A stretch of DNA of 64,000 bases from Fredricksoniimonas sp964643325 (GTDB lineage: Bacteria; Omnitrophota; Gorgyraeia; Zapsychrales; Fredricksoniimonadaceae), in contig CAZXSE010000004.1 in the NCBI GenBank assembly GCA_964643325.1, positions 39,181-103,180 on the forward strand. Reading direction: 5' to 3'. This document shows, one piece after another, positions 9,011 to 17,076 of the stretch. The position numbers and the translations under genes were made by a program. The first letter of the stretch is position 1; every line of letters starts with the position of its first letter. The notes under the pieces are model-generated. The model made no database searches. It had not been told where the DNA came from and worked only from the letters and a program-made list of their open reading frames with translations.

Positions 9011-10056
9011 TGCGCAATACATCGATCTTTATTCCGACGCTGGTTCGGATCAATCCGGGCTCCCTGGACCGTATCGGGGTCTATGCCCAGCGCGGGCAGT
9101 TCCAGAATGCGGTGCTGGTGAGCAACAAGGAACTGGACCGTGCATTGGTGGACCGTGCGAAATGGAGCCTGGCCGCTCACGGGGTCGGCCTTATCCATGA
9201 AGTGGCGGTCCTCGAGTCGACATTCGAGCAGGCGCAGGATGTTTTTCAGTCCCTGCCGCACAAGACAGATGTGATCATCGGCCTTGGCGGCGGGAAAGCG
9301 CTGGATGTGGCCAAGTATGTGGCGTTCTTGACACGCCTTCCTTATATTGCGGCACCTACGGCCCTGTCCAACGACGGGTTCTGCAGTCCGCAGGCAAGCC
9401 TGGACTTTCAAGGCAAGCGCCGTTCGTTCGCGGCGGCCATGCCGTACGGGCTGGTGATCGATACCGAAGTGTGCCTGAACGCGCCGAAGATCCTCTGGCT
9501 GGCCGGTATCGGAGATTCGGTAGCCAAGATCACGGCCGTGCATGACTGGAAGCTGGCATTCACGGCCACAGGAGCGGTCGTGGATGATTTCGCGGCGTTG
9601 TTATCCGACGCTACGGTCTTTCAGTTGATGGCAAAACCGGACCACGATCTTGAAGGGGTCCGTTTGCTGGCCACGGCGCTGATGCTCAACGGCATTGCCA
9701 TGGAGATCTGCGGTTCATCGCGTCCGGCGAGTGGCAGCGAGCATCTGATATCGCACGCGCTGGATCTGGTCAGCAAGAAGCCGCATCTGCACGGGTTGCA
9801 GGTCGGGGTGGCGACCTATATGATCAGCCAGCTGCAGGGGCGCGGCACGGACCGCATTGCGGCCTTGTTCGACGCGACCGGTTTTTGGGAGGCATTGCGC
9901 CAGGAACCTTTTTCAAGACAGGATTGGCTGGCAGCTCTGGCCATGGCGCCGACGATAAAACCCGATTTTTACACGATCCTTTCGGAAAAGGATTGGACGG
10001 GCGAGCTGGTTAGGATCATGAATGATGACAAGCGGCTTAAGGGATTGTTCGTATAA
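9007..10056 (+). CDS. sn-glycerol-1-phosphate dehydrogenase-like (iron-containing alcohol dehydrogenase fold)
   Basis: About 349 residues of the EgsA/AraM branch of the iron-containing alcohol dehydrogenase fold, which reduces dihydroxyacetone phosphate to glycerol-1-phosphate. Visible are the nucleotide-binding IIGLGGGKALDVAKYVA, the PTALSNDGFCSPQAS loop, metal-site Asp in GIGDSVAKI, and His residues in GSEHLISHAL and LHGLQVG. I chose the ATG at 9007: AGGAGCGGGG lies just upstream and it overlaps the phosphatase stop; an upstream in-frame ATG at 8962 would bury it in that gene. 3-dehydroquinate synthase and other alcohol dehydrogenases are less similar. Activity is inferred. Confidence 0.78.
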   Translation: MMRNTSIFIPTLVRINPGSLDRIGVYAQRGQFQNAVLVSNKELDRALVDRAKWSLAAHGVGLIHEVAVLESTFEQAQDVFQSLPHKTDVIIGLGGGKALDVAKYVAFLTRLPYIAAPTALSNDGFCSPQASLDFQGKRRSFAAAMPYGLVIDTEVCLNAPKILWLAGIGDSVAKITAVHDWKLAFTATGAVVDDFAALLSDATVFQLMAKPDHDLEGVRLLATALMLNGIAMEICGSSRPASGSEHLISHALDLVSKKPHLHGLQVGVATYMISQLQGRGTDRIAALFDATGFWEALRQEPFSRQDWLAALAMAPTIKPDFYTILSEKDWTGELVRIMNDDKRLKGLFV

Positions 10057-10071
10057 ACCTGCGGAGGACCA

Positions 10072-10938
10072 ATGACGCAATTCTTAGGAAGTATTCAGGC
10101 GAAAGTGACGGCAACCATTATCGGGGCACTTTTGATCATCGTTGTTGTCAATAATATCCTGGTTGGGGCGATCTTGTCAGTCCTCCTGGGAATGATCGTT
10201 TCGCGTCGCCTGACCAAGCCCGTGCATCGGCTTCTTGAGGGCGTTCGCCGCATCAGTCAAGGAGACCTGACGTACAGGGTCAAGCCGCGCGGCCATGACG
10301 AGATCGCGCAGTTATCCCAGGAGTTCAACAGGATGGCGCAGGAACTTGCCGCGGCCCGCAAGAAGAACAGTGATTATTTCTACAATGTGATCCAGTCCAT
10401 GGTTCGCATTGTCGAGGCCAAGGACCATAACACGCGCGGGCATTCCGAACGCGTGGCCGAGCACGCGCTCAAGATCGCCCGTCGGATGGGGTTCCCGCCG
10501 CAGGATATCGACATTCTCAGGCACGTCGCGGTCCTTCATGATATCGGCAAGCTCGGGATCCAGGACGCGATCCTGAACAAGCCGGACCGTTTAACGGACG
10601 AAGAATGGGCGCTGGTGCGCCAGCATCCTGTCATGGGCGAGGAGATCTTAAAGCCCATCTTGCAGGACTCGAAGATGCTTGCGATCGTGCGCAGCCATCA
10701 TGAACGTTATGACGGCAAGGGTTATCCCGACGGGTTGGCGCAGGACCAGATCGATGCGCTGGCGCAGGTGATCTCCGTGGCGGATGCGTATGACGCCATG
10801 ACATCATCGCGCGCGTACCGCAAGTCCGCCATGTGCCTGTCTGACGCGATCCAGGAACTGCAGCGCAACAAGGGTTCCCAGTTCAGCCCGCGCGTCGTTG
10901 ATACATTCTGCAAGATCCTTCAGGAAGAGAACAATTGA
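10072..10938 (+). CDS. HAMP-HD-GYP protein, probable c-di-GMP phosphodiesterase
   Basis: 288 residues: hydrophobic N-terminal region spanning ~15-45, a HAMP linker (~45-100; SRRLTKPVHRLLEG ... DEIAQLSQEFNRM), then an HD-GYP domain (~105-285). The HD motif is HDIGKLGI, and the GYP signature HHERYDGKGYPDG is intact, with HSERVAEHAL and HPVMGEEIL supplying further metal ligands. HD-GYP enzymes hydrolyse c-di-GMP (or cGAMP) in a metal-dependent way. Membrane anchoring suggests a sensory role, but the periplasmic sensor is essentially absent. Ribosome-binding site GGAGG. It overlaps tgt by 4 bases. Confidence 0.9.
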   Translation: MTQFLGSIQAKVTATIIGALLIIVVVNNILVGAILSVLLGMIVSRRLTKPVHRLLEGVRRISQGDLTYRVKPRGHDEIAQLSQEFNRMAQELAAARKKNSDYFYNVIQSMVRIVEAKDHNTRGHSERVAEHALKIARRMGFPPQDIDILRHVAVLHDIGKLGIQDAILNKPDRLTDEEWALVRQHPVMGEEILKPILQDSKMLAIVRSHHERYDGKGYPDGLAQDQIDALAQVISVADAYDAMTSSRAYRKSAMCLSDAIQELQRNKGSQFSPRVVDTFCKILQEENN

Positions 10939-12077
10939 GCACGCCTTTCTTTACCCTGCTGCAGCCGGATGCCGCCCCTTTGACCCAAGCGCGCCGCGGC
11001 ATTGTGCACACACCGCACGGGGATATCCCATCGCCTTTCTTCATGCCCGTGGGCACCAAGGCGACGGTCAAAACCCTTTCCCAGGAAGACTTGCATGCCA
11101 TCGGTGCCGACATTGAATTGTCGAACACCTATCATTTATATTTGCGTCCGGGGCTGGAGATCATCCAGGCCGCGGGCGGCTTGCACAATTTCATGAGCTG
11201 GCAAAAACCCATCCTGACGGACAGCGGCGGGTATCAGGTCTTCAGCCTGACCGAGTGGCGTAAACTTACCGATGAAGGCGTGGAGTTCCGTTCGCATATT
11301 GACGGGTCCAAACATTTCCTGACGCCGGAAGTGGTGATGGACATCCAGAGCGTTCTTGGGTCTGACATGGTCATGCCCCTGGATGAATGTTCTCCGCATC
11401 CTTGCGGGAAAGACGATGCGGCCGCGGCTGTCCGGCGAACGAGCGCCTGGATGCGGCGGACCAAAGACCATTTTCATAAGACCAGCATGGATGCCCGGGG
11501 GCAGAGGCTTTTTTGTATTGTGCAGGGATCCTGTTACCGCGATCTGCGGGAACAGTCCGCGCGCGAGCTCGTTGCCATGGACACGGACGGCTGCGCTATC
11601 GGCGGCGTTTCTGTGGGGGAGTCGGTGAGGGAAATGTTCGAGGTGCTCGGCTGGACCGTGGATATGCTGCCCAAGGCAAAGCCCCGTTATTTCATGGGTA
11701 TCGGCATGCCTGATCAGATCGTCAAGGCTGTCGGCATGGGCATCGACATGTTCGATACGGTCGTGCCGACGCGTTACGGCCGCTACGGGACGTGCTTCAC
11801 GGATAGGGGTGTCATTGTCATCCGTAACGGGGAATACAAAGCGGACTTTGGGCCGCTTGATCCGGGGTGCGATTGTCATGTCTGCAAGAATTATTCCCGC
11901 GCCTATATCCGCCATCTTTTCAATACCAGTGAAGTGCTGGGGCTTCGCCTGGCGGCCTATCACAATATTCATTATTACATCAACCTTATGCGCCGCGTCC
12001 GCGCGGCCATCGACGCCGGTACCTACGCTGAATTCCAACAGACTTTTCTCACCGCCTACGGCTCCGAATTGGCATAA
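10935..12077 (+). CDS. tgt: Tgt, queuine/preQ1 tRNA-guanine transglycosylase
   Basis: Exchanges guanine-34 for preQ1 in GUN-anticodon tRNAs. Full-length TIM-barrel enzyme (380 residues) with the base-binding TDSGGYQVFSL, nucleophile Asp in FDTVVPTRYGRYG and the zinc site CDCHVCKNYSRAYIRH. The start is a TTG overlapping the previous stop (ATTGA); this places the conserved FFTLLQPDAAPLTQARRG at the right distance from the N-terminus. Translational coupling to the HD-GYP gene is likely. The usual downstream yajC-secD-secF is absent. Confidence 0.96.
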   Translation: MSTPFFTLLQPDAAPLTQARRGIVHTPHGDIPSPFFMPVGTKATVKTLSQEDLHAIGADIELSNTYHLYLRPGLEIIQAAGGLHNFMSWQKPILTDSGGYQVFSLTEWRKLTDEGVEFRSHIDGSKHFLTPEVVMDIQSVLGSDMVMPLDECSPHPCGKDDAAAAVRRTSAWMRRTKDHFHKTSMDARGQRLFCIVQGSCYRDLREQSARELVAMDTDGCAIGGVSVGESVREMFEVLGWTVDMLPKAKPRYFMGIGMPDQIVKAVGMGIDMFDTVVPTRYGRYGTCFTDRGVIVIRNGEYKADFGPLDPGCDCHVCKNYSRAYIRHLFNTSEVLGLRLAAYHNIHYYINLMRRVRAAIDAGTYAEFQQTFLTAYGSELA

Positions 12078-12107
12078 AGATCCCAAAACATGTTGAAAAT
12101 TTGCCCG

Positions 12108-12266
12108 GCCAAGTCTGGCCGTTGAGAAGATGTTGTTTGTGAATGGCCAAGTCTGGCCGTGAAGGGATGCCATTGGCTCACCGAAGCCATCTTTTTCTCA
12201 TAAGAGCTCGTAAGATGGCTTCGACGTTCGCTGCATGGCATCCCTTCACGGCTTGACGACTTGGCT
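12108..12266. repeat. Palindromic intergenic element with duplicated GGCCAAGTCTGGCCGT
   Basis: A 16-base unit containing its own 5-bp dyad (GGCCA-AGTC-TGGCC) occurs at 12108 and again at 12145. From the second copy a long imperfect stem forms: 12146-12153 pairs with 12258-12265 (8 bp), 12156-12173 with 12235-12252 (18 bp, perfect) and 12182-12193 with 12212-12223 (12 bp). The loop (12194-12211) contains GAGCTC. There is no T-run and no open reading frame, so it is not a simple terminator; a REP/MITE-like element or a structured transcript end is possible. Confidence 0.7.
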
Positions 12267-12297
12267 GTATGTATATTTCAGGACACCTATTTACACT

Positions 12298-12339
12298 TGC
12301 CTTATTTTGTTAGTCATGCTAATCTTTAGCAACACTAAC
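12298..12339 (+). promoter_or_regulatory. marR promoter with dyad operator
   Basis: A near-perfect dyad, GTTAGT(12309-12314)-3-GCTAA(12318-12322)-3-TTAGC(12326-12330)-3-ACTAAC(12334-12339), lies 20 bases before the MarR start. It overlaps a candidate promoter (TTGCCT 12298-12303, 16-base spacer, TAATCT 12320-12325). Position and symmetry fit an autorepression site for the MarR dimer controlling the export operon. Confidence 0.65.
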
Positions 12340-12358
12340 AATAAGGAAGAAGGCCCTG

Positions 12359-12778
12359 ATGAAGACGATCCCTCAGATCGCTGAAGAAGTTGCCATGATC
12401 GGCCCGCGCATCGGGCGCAAGATCATCGCTGACATCGCCCGGGTGGCGGATATCCCGCATGCCCAGCTTTTTCTTATTATTCGGCTGTCACATCATGGTT
12501 CGACCAGGTTTGCCGATATCCGCCATGAACTGCGGGTCTCTGCGCCGACAGCCACGGGCATTGTCACGCGCCTGGAGAGAGCGGGCTATGTGACGCGCGT
12601 CCAGGATGTGAAGGACCGCCGCCTGGTGCTGGTTGCATTGACGGCTGAGGGCAACAAGCTCGCAGGCAAGATCCGCGGGATCGTGGTCAAGCGCTGGACC
12701 CATATCCTGGGGACTCTTTCCCGTCAAGACGCGGAGAAATATCTGGACATATTAAGGAAGATCAGCGAGGCGATATGA
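12359..12778 (+). CDS. MarR-family transcriptional regulator
   Basis: 139-residue winged-helix dimeric regulator. The recognition helix and wing are visible in the block from TRFADIRHELRVSAPTATG through VTRVQDVKDRRLVLVALTAEG (the DxRD/RR wing typical of MarR). Strong ribosome-binding site (AAGGAAGAAGG). It is the first gene of an apparent operon with the TolC-like, RND and MFS genes (4-base overlap with the next), and a dyad operator overlaps its promoter, so it probably represses its own operon and is released by a small ligand, likely an export substrate. The ligand is unknown. Confidence 0.9.
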   Translation: MKTIPQIAEEVAMIGPRIGRKIIADIARVADIPHAQLFLIIRLSHHGSTRFADIRHELRVSAPTATGIVTRLERAGYVTRVQDVKDRRLVLVALTAEGNKLAGKIRGIVVKRWTHILGTLSRQDAEKYLDILRKISEAI

Positions 12779-14004
12779 AGAAGTTCTTCTTTTGCATGAT
12801 GATGGTCATGACGGCGGGGGCGGCGCATGCGGCGGATGCTTTTACATTAAAAGAGTGTTATGACATGGCGCTCGGCCGAAGCGAGTCCATTGCCATCCAG
12901 AAAGAATATATCAGGGAGACCGAGGGGCTTATCCTGCAGTCCTTGAGCACGGCACTGCCCAAGGTCGCGTTCGCGTATTCTGAAAAGTGGCAGGATGTGC
13001 AAGGCAACAACACCTTGAGCGGATCAACACCCGAAGGCAAATTTACTTTTTCACAGCCGTTGTTCACGGGATTCAAGGAATTCGCGGCGATCGCAGGGAG
13101 TAGGCATATAGGGAAGCAACGTGCTCAGGAACTCAAGCGCGCCCAAGAACTTTTGTTCACGGACGTGGCGGATGCTTTTTATCTTTATTTAAGCTATCAG
13201 GAAGACCTTGATGTGCTGGCCAAGGTGCAAGGCGTTCTTGAGGACCGTGTTGCCGAGCTTCAACGGCGCCAGAAGATCGGTAAGTCCCGTCCCGGCGAGG
13301 TGGCCGGCGCCGAGGCTAAGCTGCGCAAGACCGAGGCCGCGGTTGAGTCGGTGCGCGGACAACAAGAGACGGCAGGCCAGCTGCTGGAGTTCTTGATCGG
13401 CCGGCCGTTCGAGAGGCTTGTCGCGGAGGATATTCCCGCCGGGGAAGTTGACCTCCAGGCGCTTTATTTGAAAGCGGATGATCGCGCGGATGTTGTGGCG
13501 GCGCGGGAAAGTTTTGCTTCCTACAAGAACAATGTCACGGCCGCAAGGTCGCAATTCCTGCCTGCTGTGACCCTTTCCGGTAATTCTTACACGCAGCGCA
13601 AAGGGACATCGGCAGGCAATGACTGGGACGTGACCCTGGGCGTGAATGTTCCGTTGTTCAACGGCTTGGGCGACTTTGGCTCGGTCCGCCAGGCCAGGGC
13701 CCAGGCCACGGAGGCCGATCTCAGGCTGAGCCAGGCCCGGCGCAAAGCCCTGCTTGAGATACGCGCGGCATACACACGCTGGCGGACGGCCGGGCGCAGG
13801 TTAAAGGCCCTGGACCTTTCGGCCGAAGCTTCGGAAAAGAATTACACCCTGCAGGCCGCGGATTTCCAGAAGAGCCTGGTGAGCAATCTCGATGTACTGC
13901 AGGCGCTCGAGGATTGGCAGAATGCCCGCCGTGACCAGGCCGCGGCCAGGTCAGACGCCGCGCGCGCGTACTGGGCCATGCAGGTCGCAACCGGAGGGAT
14001 GTAA
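12775..14004 (+). CDS. TolC-family outer membrane efflux protein
   Basis: 409 residues with a signal peptide (hydrophobic core ~4-17, cleavage near AHAADA) and two alpha-helical outer-membrane-efflux-protein repeats rich in Ala/Gln/Arg heptads (~25-210 and ~220-405), as in TolC/OprM. It forms the outer membrane channel of a tripartite exporter. It starts in a 4-base overlap with the MarR stop and ends 3 bases before the RND pump. Its presence implies an outer membrane. Confidence 0.88.
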   Translation: MKKFFFCMMMVMTAGAAHAADAFTLKECYDMALGRSESIAIQKEYIRETEGLILQSLSTALPKVAFAYSEKWQDVQGNNTLSGSTPEGKFTFSQPLFTGFKEFAAIAGSRHIGKQRAQELKRAQELLFTDVADAFYLYLSYQEDLDVLAKVQGVLEDRVAELQRRQKIGKSRPGEVAGAEAKLRKTEAAVESVRGQQETAGQLLEFLIGRPFERLVAEDIPAGEVDLQALYLKADDRADVVAARESFASYKNNVTAARSQFLPAVTLSGNSYTQRKGTSAGNDWDVTLGVNVPLFNGLGDFGSVRQARAQATEADLRLSQARRKALLEIRAAYTRWRTAGRRLKALDLSAEASEKNYTLQAADFQKSLVSNLDVLQALEDWQNARRDQAAARSDAARAYWAMQVATGGM

Positions 14005-14007
14005 CAG

Positions 14008-17000
14008 ATGTCGCTTTCAGACCTTTCGATCCGCCGTTATGTGTTCGCCTGGATGGTGATGCTGGGGCTCATGTTCTTCGGCCTGATCAGCTTCAATCGC
14101 ATGGGCGTGAGCCAGCTGCCGAACGTTGATTTCCCGACGGTCAATGTGAATGTGGCGTGGGAAGGCGCGGCTCCCGAGGTCATGGAGACCGACGTGGTCA
14201 ACGAGATCGAGCAGGCGCTCATGACCGTGCAGGGGGTCAAGGAAATATCATCTTCCGTCCGTCAGGGCGCCGGCAGCATCACGGTGGAGCTGGAACTCGG
14301 CAATGACCTTGATGTCGCGGTCCAGGAGATCCAGTCTAAGATCAACGAGGTGCAGCGCCGGCTTCCCAAGGATATTGATCCTCCGGTCATCCGTAAATCC
14401 AATCCGTCGGACCATCCGATCATGTTCATCGGCGTCACGGGCGACCGTCCGAAGCGCCAGCTCATGGAATATGTCGAGCAGCATTTGCGCGACCGGTTCA
14501 CGACCATTGACGGCGTGGGCGAGGTCATGCTCGGCGGTTATGTTGAACCTAATTTGCGGCTGTGGATCGACCTTGAAAAGCTTAACGCGTACGAGCTGAC
14601 CATCGGGGATGTGACGGCCGCCATTGCCGCGGGCCACAGCGAGGTCCCGGCGGGGCGCATCGAGAATCCCGCGACGGAACAGAGTGTGCGCGTGATGGGC
14701 GAGGCCAGGACGCCGGAGGATTTCGGGAATATCCCGATCATCTCGCGCGGCGGCAAGCCGGTGTATGTTCCTATTTATATCCGGGATGTGGCCCGGATCG
14801 AGGACGGGCTTGAGGATGTCCGCCGCATCTCGCGCGTCAACGGCCAGCAGGCGGTCGGCCTGGGCATTAAGAAGCAAAGCGGCGCGAATGAGGTTGCGGT
14901 GGCGCATGCCGTCAAAAGACGGCTTGAGGAGGTCAAGAAGGGGATGCCGCCGGACCTGAAGGCGCAGGTCGTGTTTGACCGGACGAATTTTATCGAGGAT
15001 TCCATTCATGAACTTGTTTTCACATTGTTCCTGTCCGCGATCGTGACGTCCCTGGTGTGCTGGATATTCCTGGGCGGATGGAGCGCGACCCTGAACATCC
15101 TGCTGGCGATCCCGACATCCATCCTGGGGACTTTCATTGTTATCAATATCCTGGGCTTTACCTTGAACACGTTCACGGTGCTCGGGCTTTCGTTGGCCGT
15201 CGGTATCGTTGTTGATGACTCGATCATGGTGCTGGAGAATATCGTGCGTTTCCGTGAACACGGGGAAGACAAGATGGCGTCGGCGAGCAAGGGCGCGAAC
15301 CAGATCTCCGGAGCGGCGTTCGCCACGACCGCGGCCATCACAGCTATTTTTGTGCCGGTCATTTTTGTTTCCGGCATTATGGGTAAATTCTTTTTTGAGT
15401 TCGGCGTGACCATTGCGGTCGCCGTGTGGCTGTCATTAATGGAAGCGTTGATGCTGACGCCCATGCGTTGTTCCCAGTTCCTTCAGGTCGGGCGATTCAC
15501 GGCCTTTGGCCAGGCCATTGACCAGGGGTTCAAGAGGCTGGCTGACGGGTATCGGATAACGCTGCATTGGGCTCTCGCGCATGCCTGGAGGGTGATCATT
15601 ATTTCTTTTGTGATCTTTATTGCATCGTTGGGGATCATGAAGTTCCTAAAGAAGGAATTCGTGCCGCCGCAGGACCAGAGCATGTTCATGTGTTCGTTGC
15701 AGACGCCGCCGGGATCATCGCTGGCATTTACGGATGAGCGTGTGCGTCAGGTCGAGAAATTTGTGGGAAGCCGTCCTGATACGCTGCGGTATTTCGTGGC
15801 CGTGGGCGGGTTTTCCGGCGGGGATGTGACAGGAGCCACGATGTTCATCACACTCAAACCGCGGAAGGAGAGGCCCCTGATCAAGGGGCGTCGTCCGTCC
15901 CAAGGTGATATTATGAATATATATCGCATGGAACTTAACAAGATCCCCGGCCTTAAGGCCAGGATCCAGGACATGTCGCTCAGCGGTTTCTCGTCACAGC
16001 GGGGCTTCCCTATTGAGCTCAGCATTCGCGGACCGGAATGGGAGAAGCTCGTGGCCTATGAGGCTGTGCTTGAAAAAAAGATGGAAGATAGCGGCCTGAT
16101 GGTCGACGTGGACAGCGATTACAAGCCCGGCGCCAAAGAGATACGCGTGATGCCGGACCGCCTTAAGGCGGAGGAGCGCGGGGTCAGCATGGCCACGATA
16201 GGCCAGGCTGTCAATGTCCTCATCGGCGGGTCAGCAGTGGCCAAATATTCCAGCGGGGCCAGTCGTTATGATGTGCGCGTCAGACTTTCTGACGGGCAGC
16301 GCGCGAAAGCAGCGGATATCGACAATATCTGGGTCATGAACGATCGCGGCGAGCGGGTGCTGCTCAAGGACGTGGTGACGATCACGGAACAGGATACGGC
16401 GCAGAGCATCACGCGCCGGGGGCGCGAGCGGGCGATCGGGATGTTCGCCAATGTGGCTCCCGGCAGGACACAGGCCGAGGCCGTGGCCGCGGCCGAGAAG
16501 ATCGCCAACGACACGCTTCCCGACGGATATCGGGCTATCTTGAGCGGCAGCGCTCAGACCTTCAAGGATTCTTCCAGTAGTATCGGGATCGTGTTCTTTC
16601 TCGGGATCCTCGTGGCGTACATGGTGCTCGGGTCGCAGTACAATAGTTTCTTGCATCCGTTCATCGTGCTGTTGGCGCTGCCGTTCAGCATCTCCGGCGC
16701 GTTCATGGCACTGCTCGTCGGAGGTCAATCGCTGAACCTTTACAGCATGATCGGGCTGATCCTCTTGATGGGCATTGTGAAAAAGAACTCCATCATGCTT
16801 GTTGATTTTACCAACCAGGTACGCGCCGGGGGCAAGCCGGTACGGGCAGCGCTGGAGACCGCGTGTCCGATCCGCTTAAGGCCGATCCTGATGACGTCGA
16901 TGGCGACCATCGCCGCAGCCATCCCGCCGGCCTTGGCCATGGGCCCGGGGGCAGAGGTCAGGGTGCCCATGTCGGTCACGGTCATTGGCGGGGTCATTGT

Positions 17001-17076
17001 TTCGACATTCTTCACCTTGTATGTCGTGCCGTGCGTTTACGGCCTGGCCGTTAAAGACCGGAGCGCAGGGAAATAA
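14008..17076 (+). CDS. RND-family multidrug/hydrophobe efflux permease (HAE1-like)
   Basis: 1022-residue inner membrane proton-driven exporter with the AcrB layout: TM1, large periplasmic loop, TM2-7, second periplasmic loop, TM8-12. Proton-relay residues are conserved: the Asp pair in GIVVDDSIMVLEN (TM4) and Lys in GIVKKNSIMLVDF (TM10). N-terminal RYVFAWMVMLGLMFFGLISF and porter-domain blocks are typical. AcrB-type pumps need a periplasmic adaptor; none is encoded in this operon, so it may use one from elsewhere. Substrate cannot be predicted. Confidence 0.93.
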   Translation: MSLSDLSIRRYVFAWMVMLGLMFFGLISFNRMGVSQLPNVDFPTVNVNVAWEGAAPEVMETDVVNEIEQALMTVQGVKEISSSVRQGAGSITVELELGNDLDVAVQEIQSKINEVQRRLPKDIDPPVIRKSNPSDHPIMFIGVTGDRPKRQLMEYVEQHLRDRFTTIDGVGEVMLGGYVEPNLRLWIDLEKLNAYELTIGDVTAAIAAGHSEVPAGRIENPATEQSVRVMGEARTPEDFGNIPIISRGGKPVYVPIYIRDVARIEDGLEDVRRISRVNGQQAVGLGIKKQSGANEVAVAHAVKRRLEEVKKGMPPDLKAQVVFDRTNFIEDSIHELVFTLFLSAIVTSLVCWIFLGGWSATLNILLAIPTSILGTFIVINILGFTLNTFTVLGLSLAVGIVVDDSIMVLENIVRFREHGEDKMASASKGANQISGAAFATTAAITAIFVPVIFVSGIMGKFFFEFGVTIAVAVWLSLMEALMLTPMRCSQFLQVGRFTAFGQAIDQGFKRLADGYRITLHWALAHAWRVIIISFVIFIASLGIMKFLKKEFVPPQDQSMFMCSLQTPPGSSLAFTDERVRQVEKFVGSRPDTLRYFVAVGGFSGGDVTGATMFITLKPRKERPLIKGRRPSQGDIMNIYRMELNKIPGLKARIQDMSLSGFSSQRGFPIELSIRGPEWEKLVAYEAVLEKKMEDSGLMVDVDSDYKPGAKEIRVMPDRLKAEERGVSMATIGQAVNVLIGGSAVAKYSSGASRYDVRVRLSDGQRAKAADIDNIWVMNDRGERVLLKDVVTITEQDTAQSITRRGRERAIGMFANVAPGRTQAEAVAAAEKIANDTLPDGYRAILSGSAQTFKDSSSSIGIVFFLGILVAYMVLGSQYNSFLHPFIVLLALPFSISGAFMALLVGGQSLNLYSMIGLILLMGIVKKNSIMLVDFTNQVRAGGKPVRAALETACPIRLRPILMTSMATIAAAIPPALAMGPGAEVRVPMSVTVIGGVIVSTFFTLYVVPCVYGLAVKDRSAGK

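Noticed and set aside
12194..12266. Rho-independent terminator after tgt
   Set aside because: The hairpin is long and imperfect and is not followed by a T-run on either strand.
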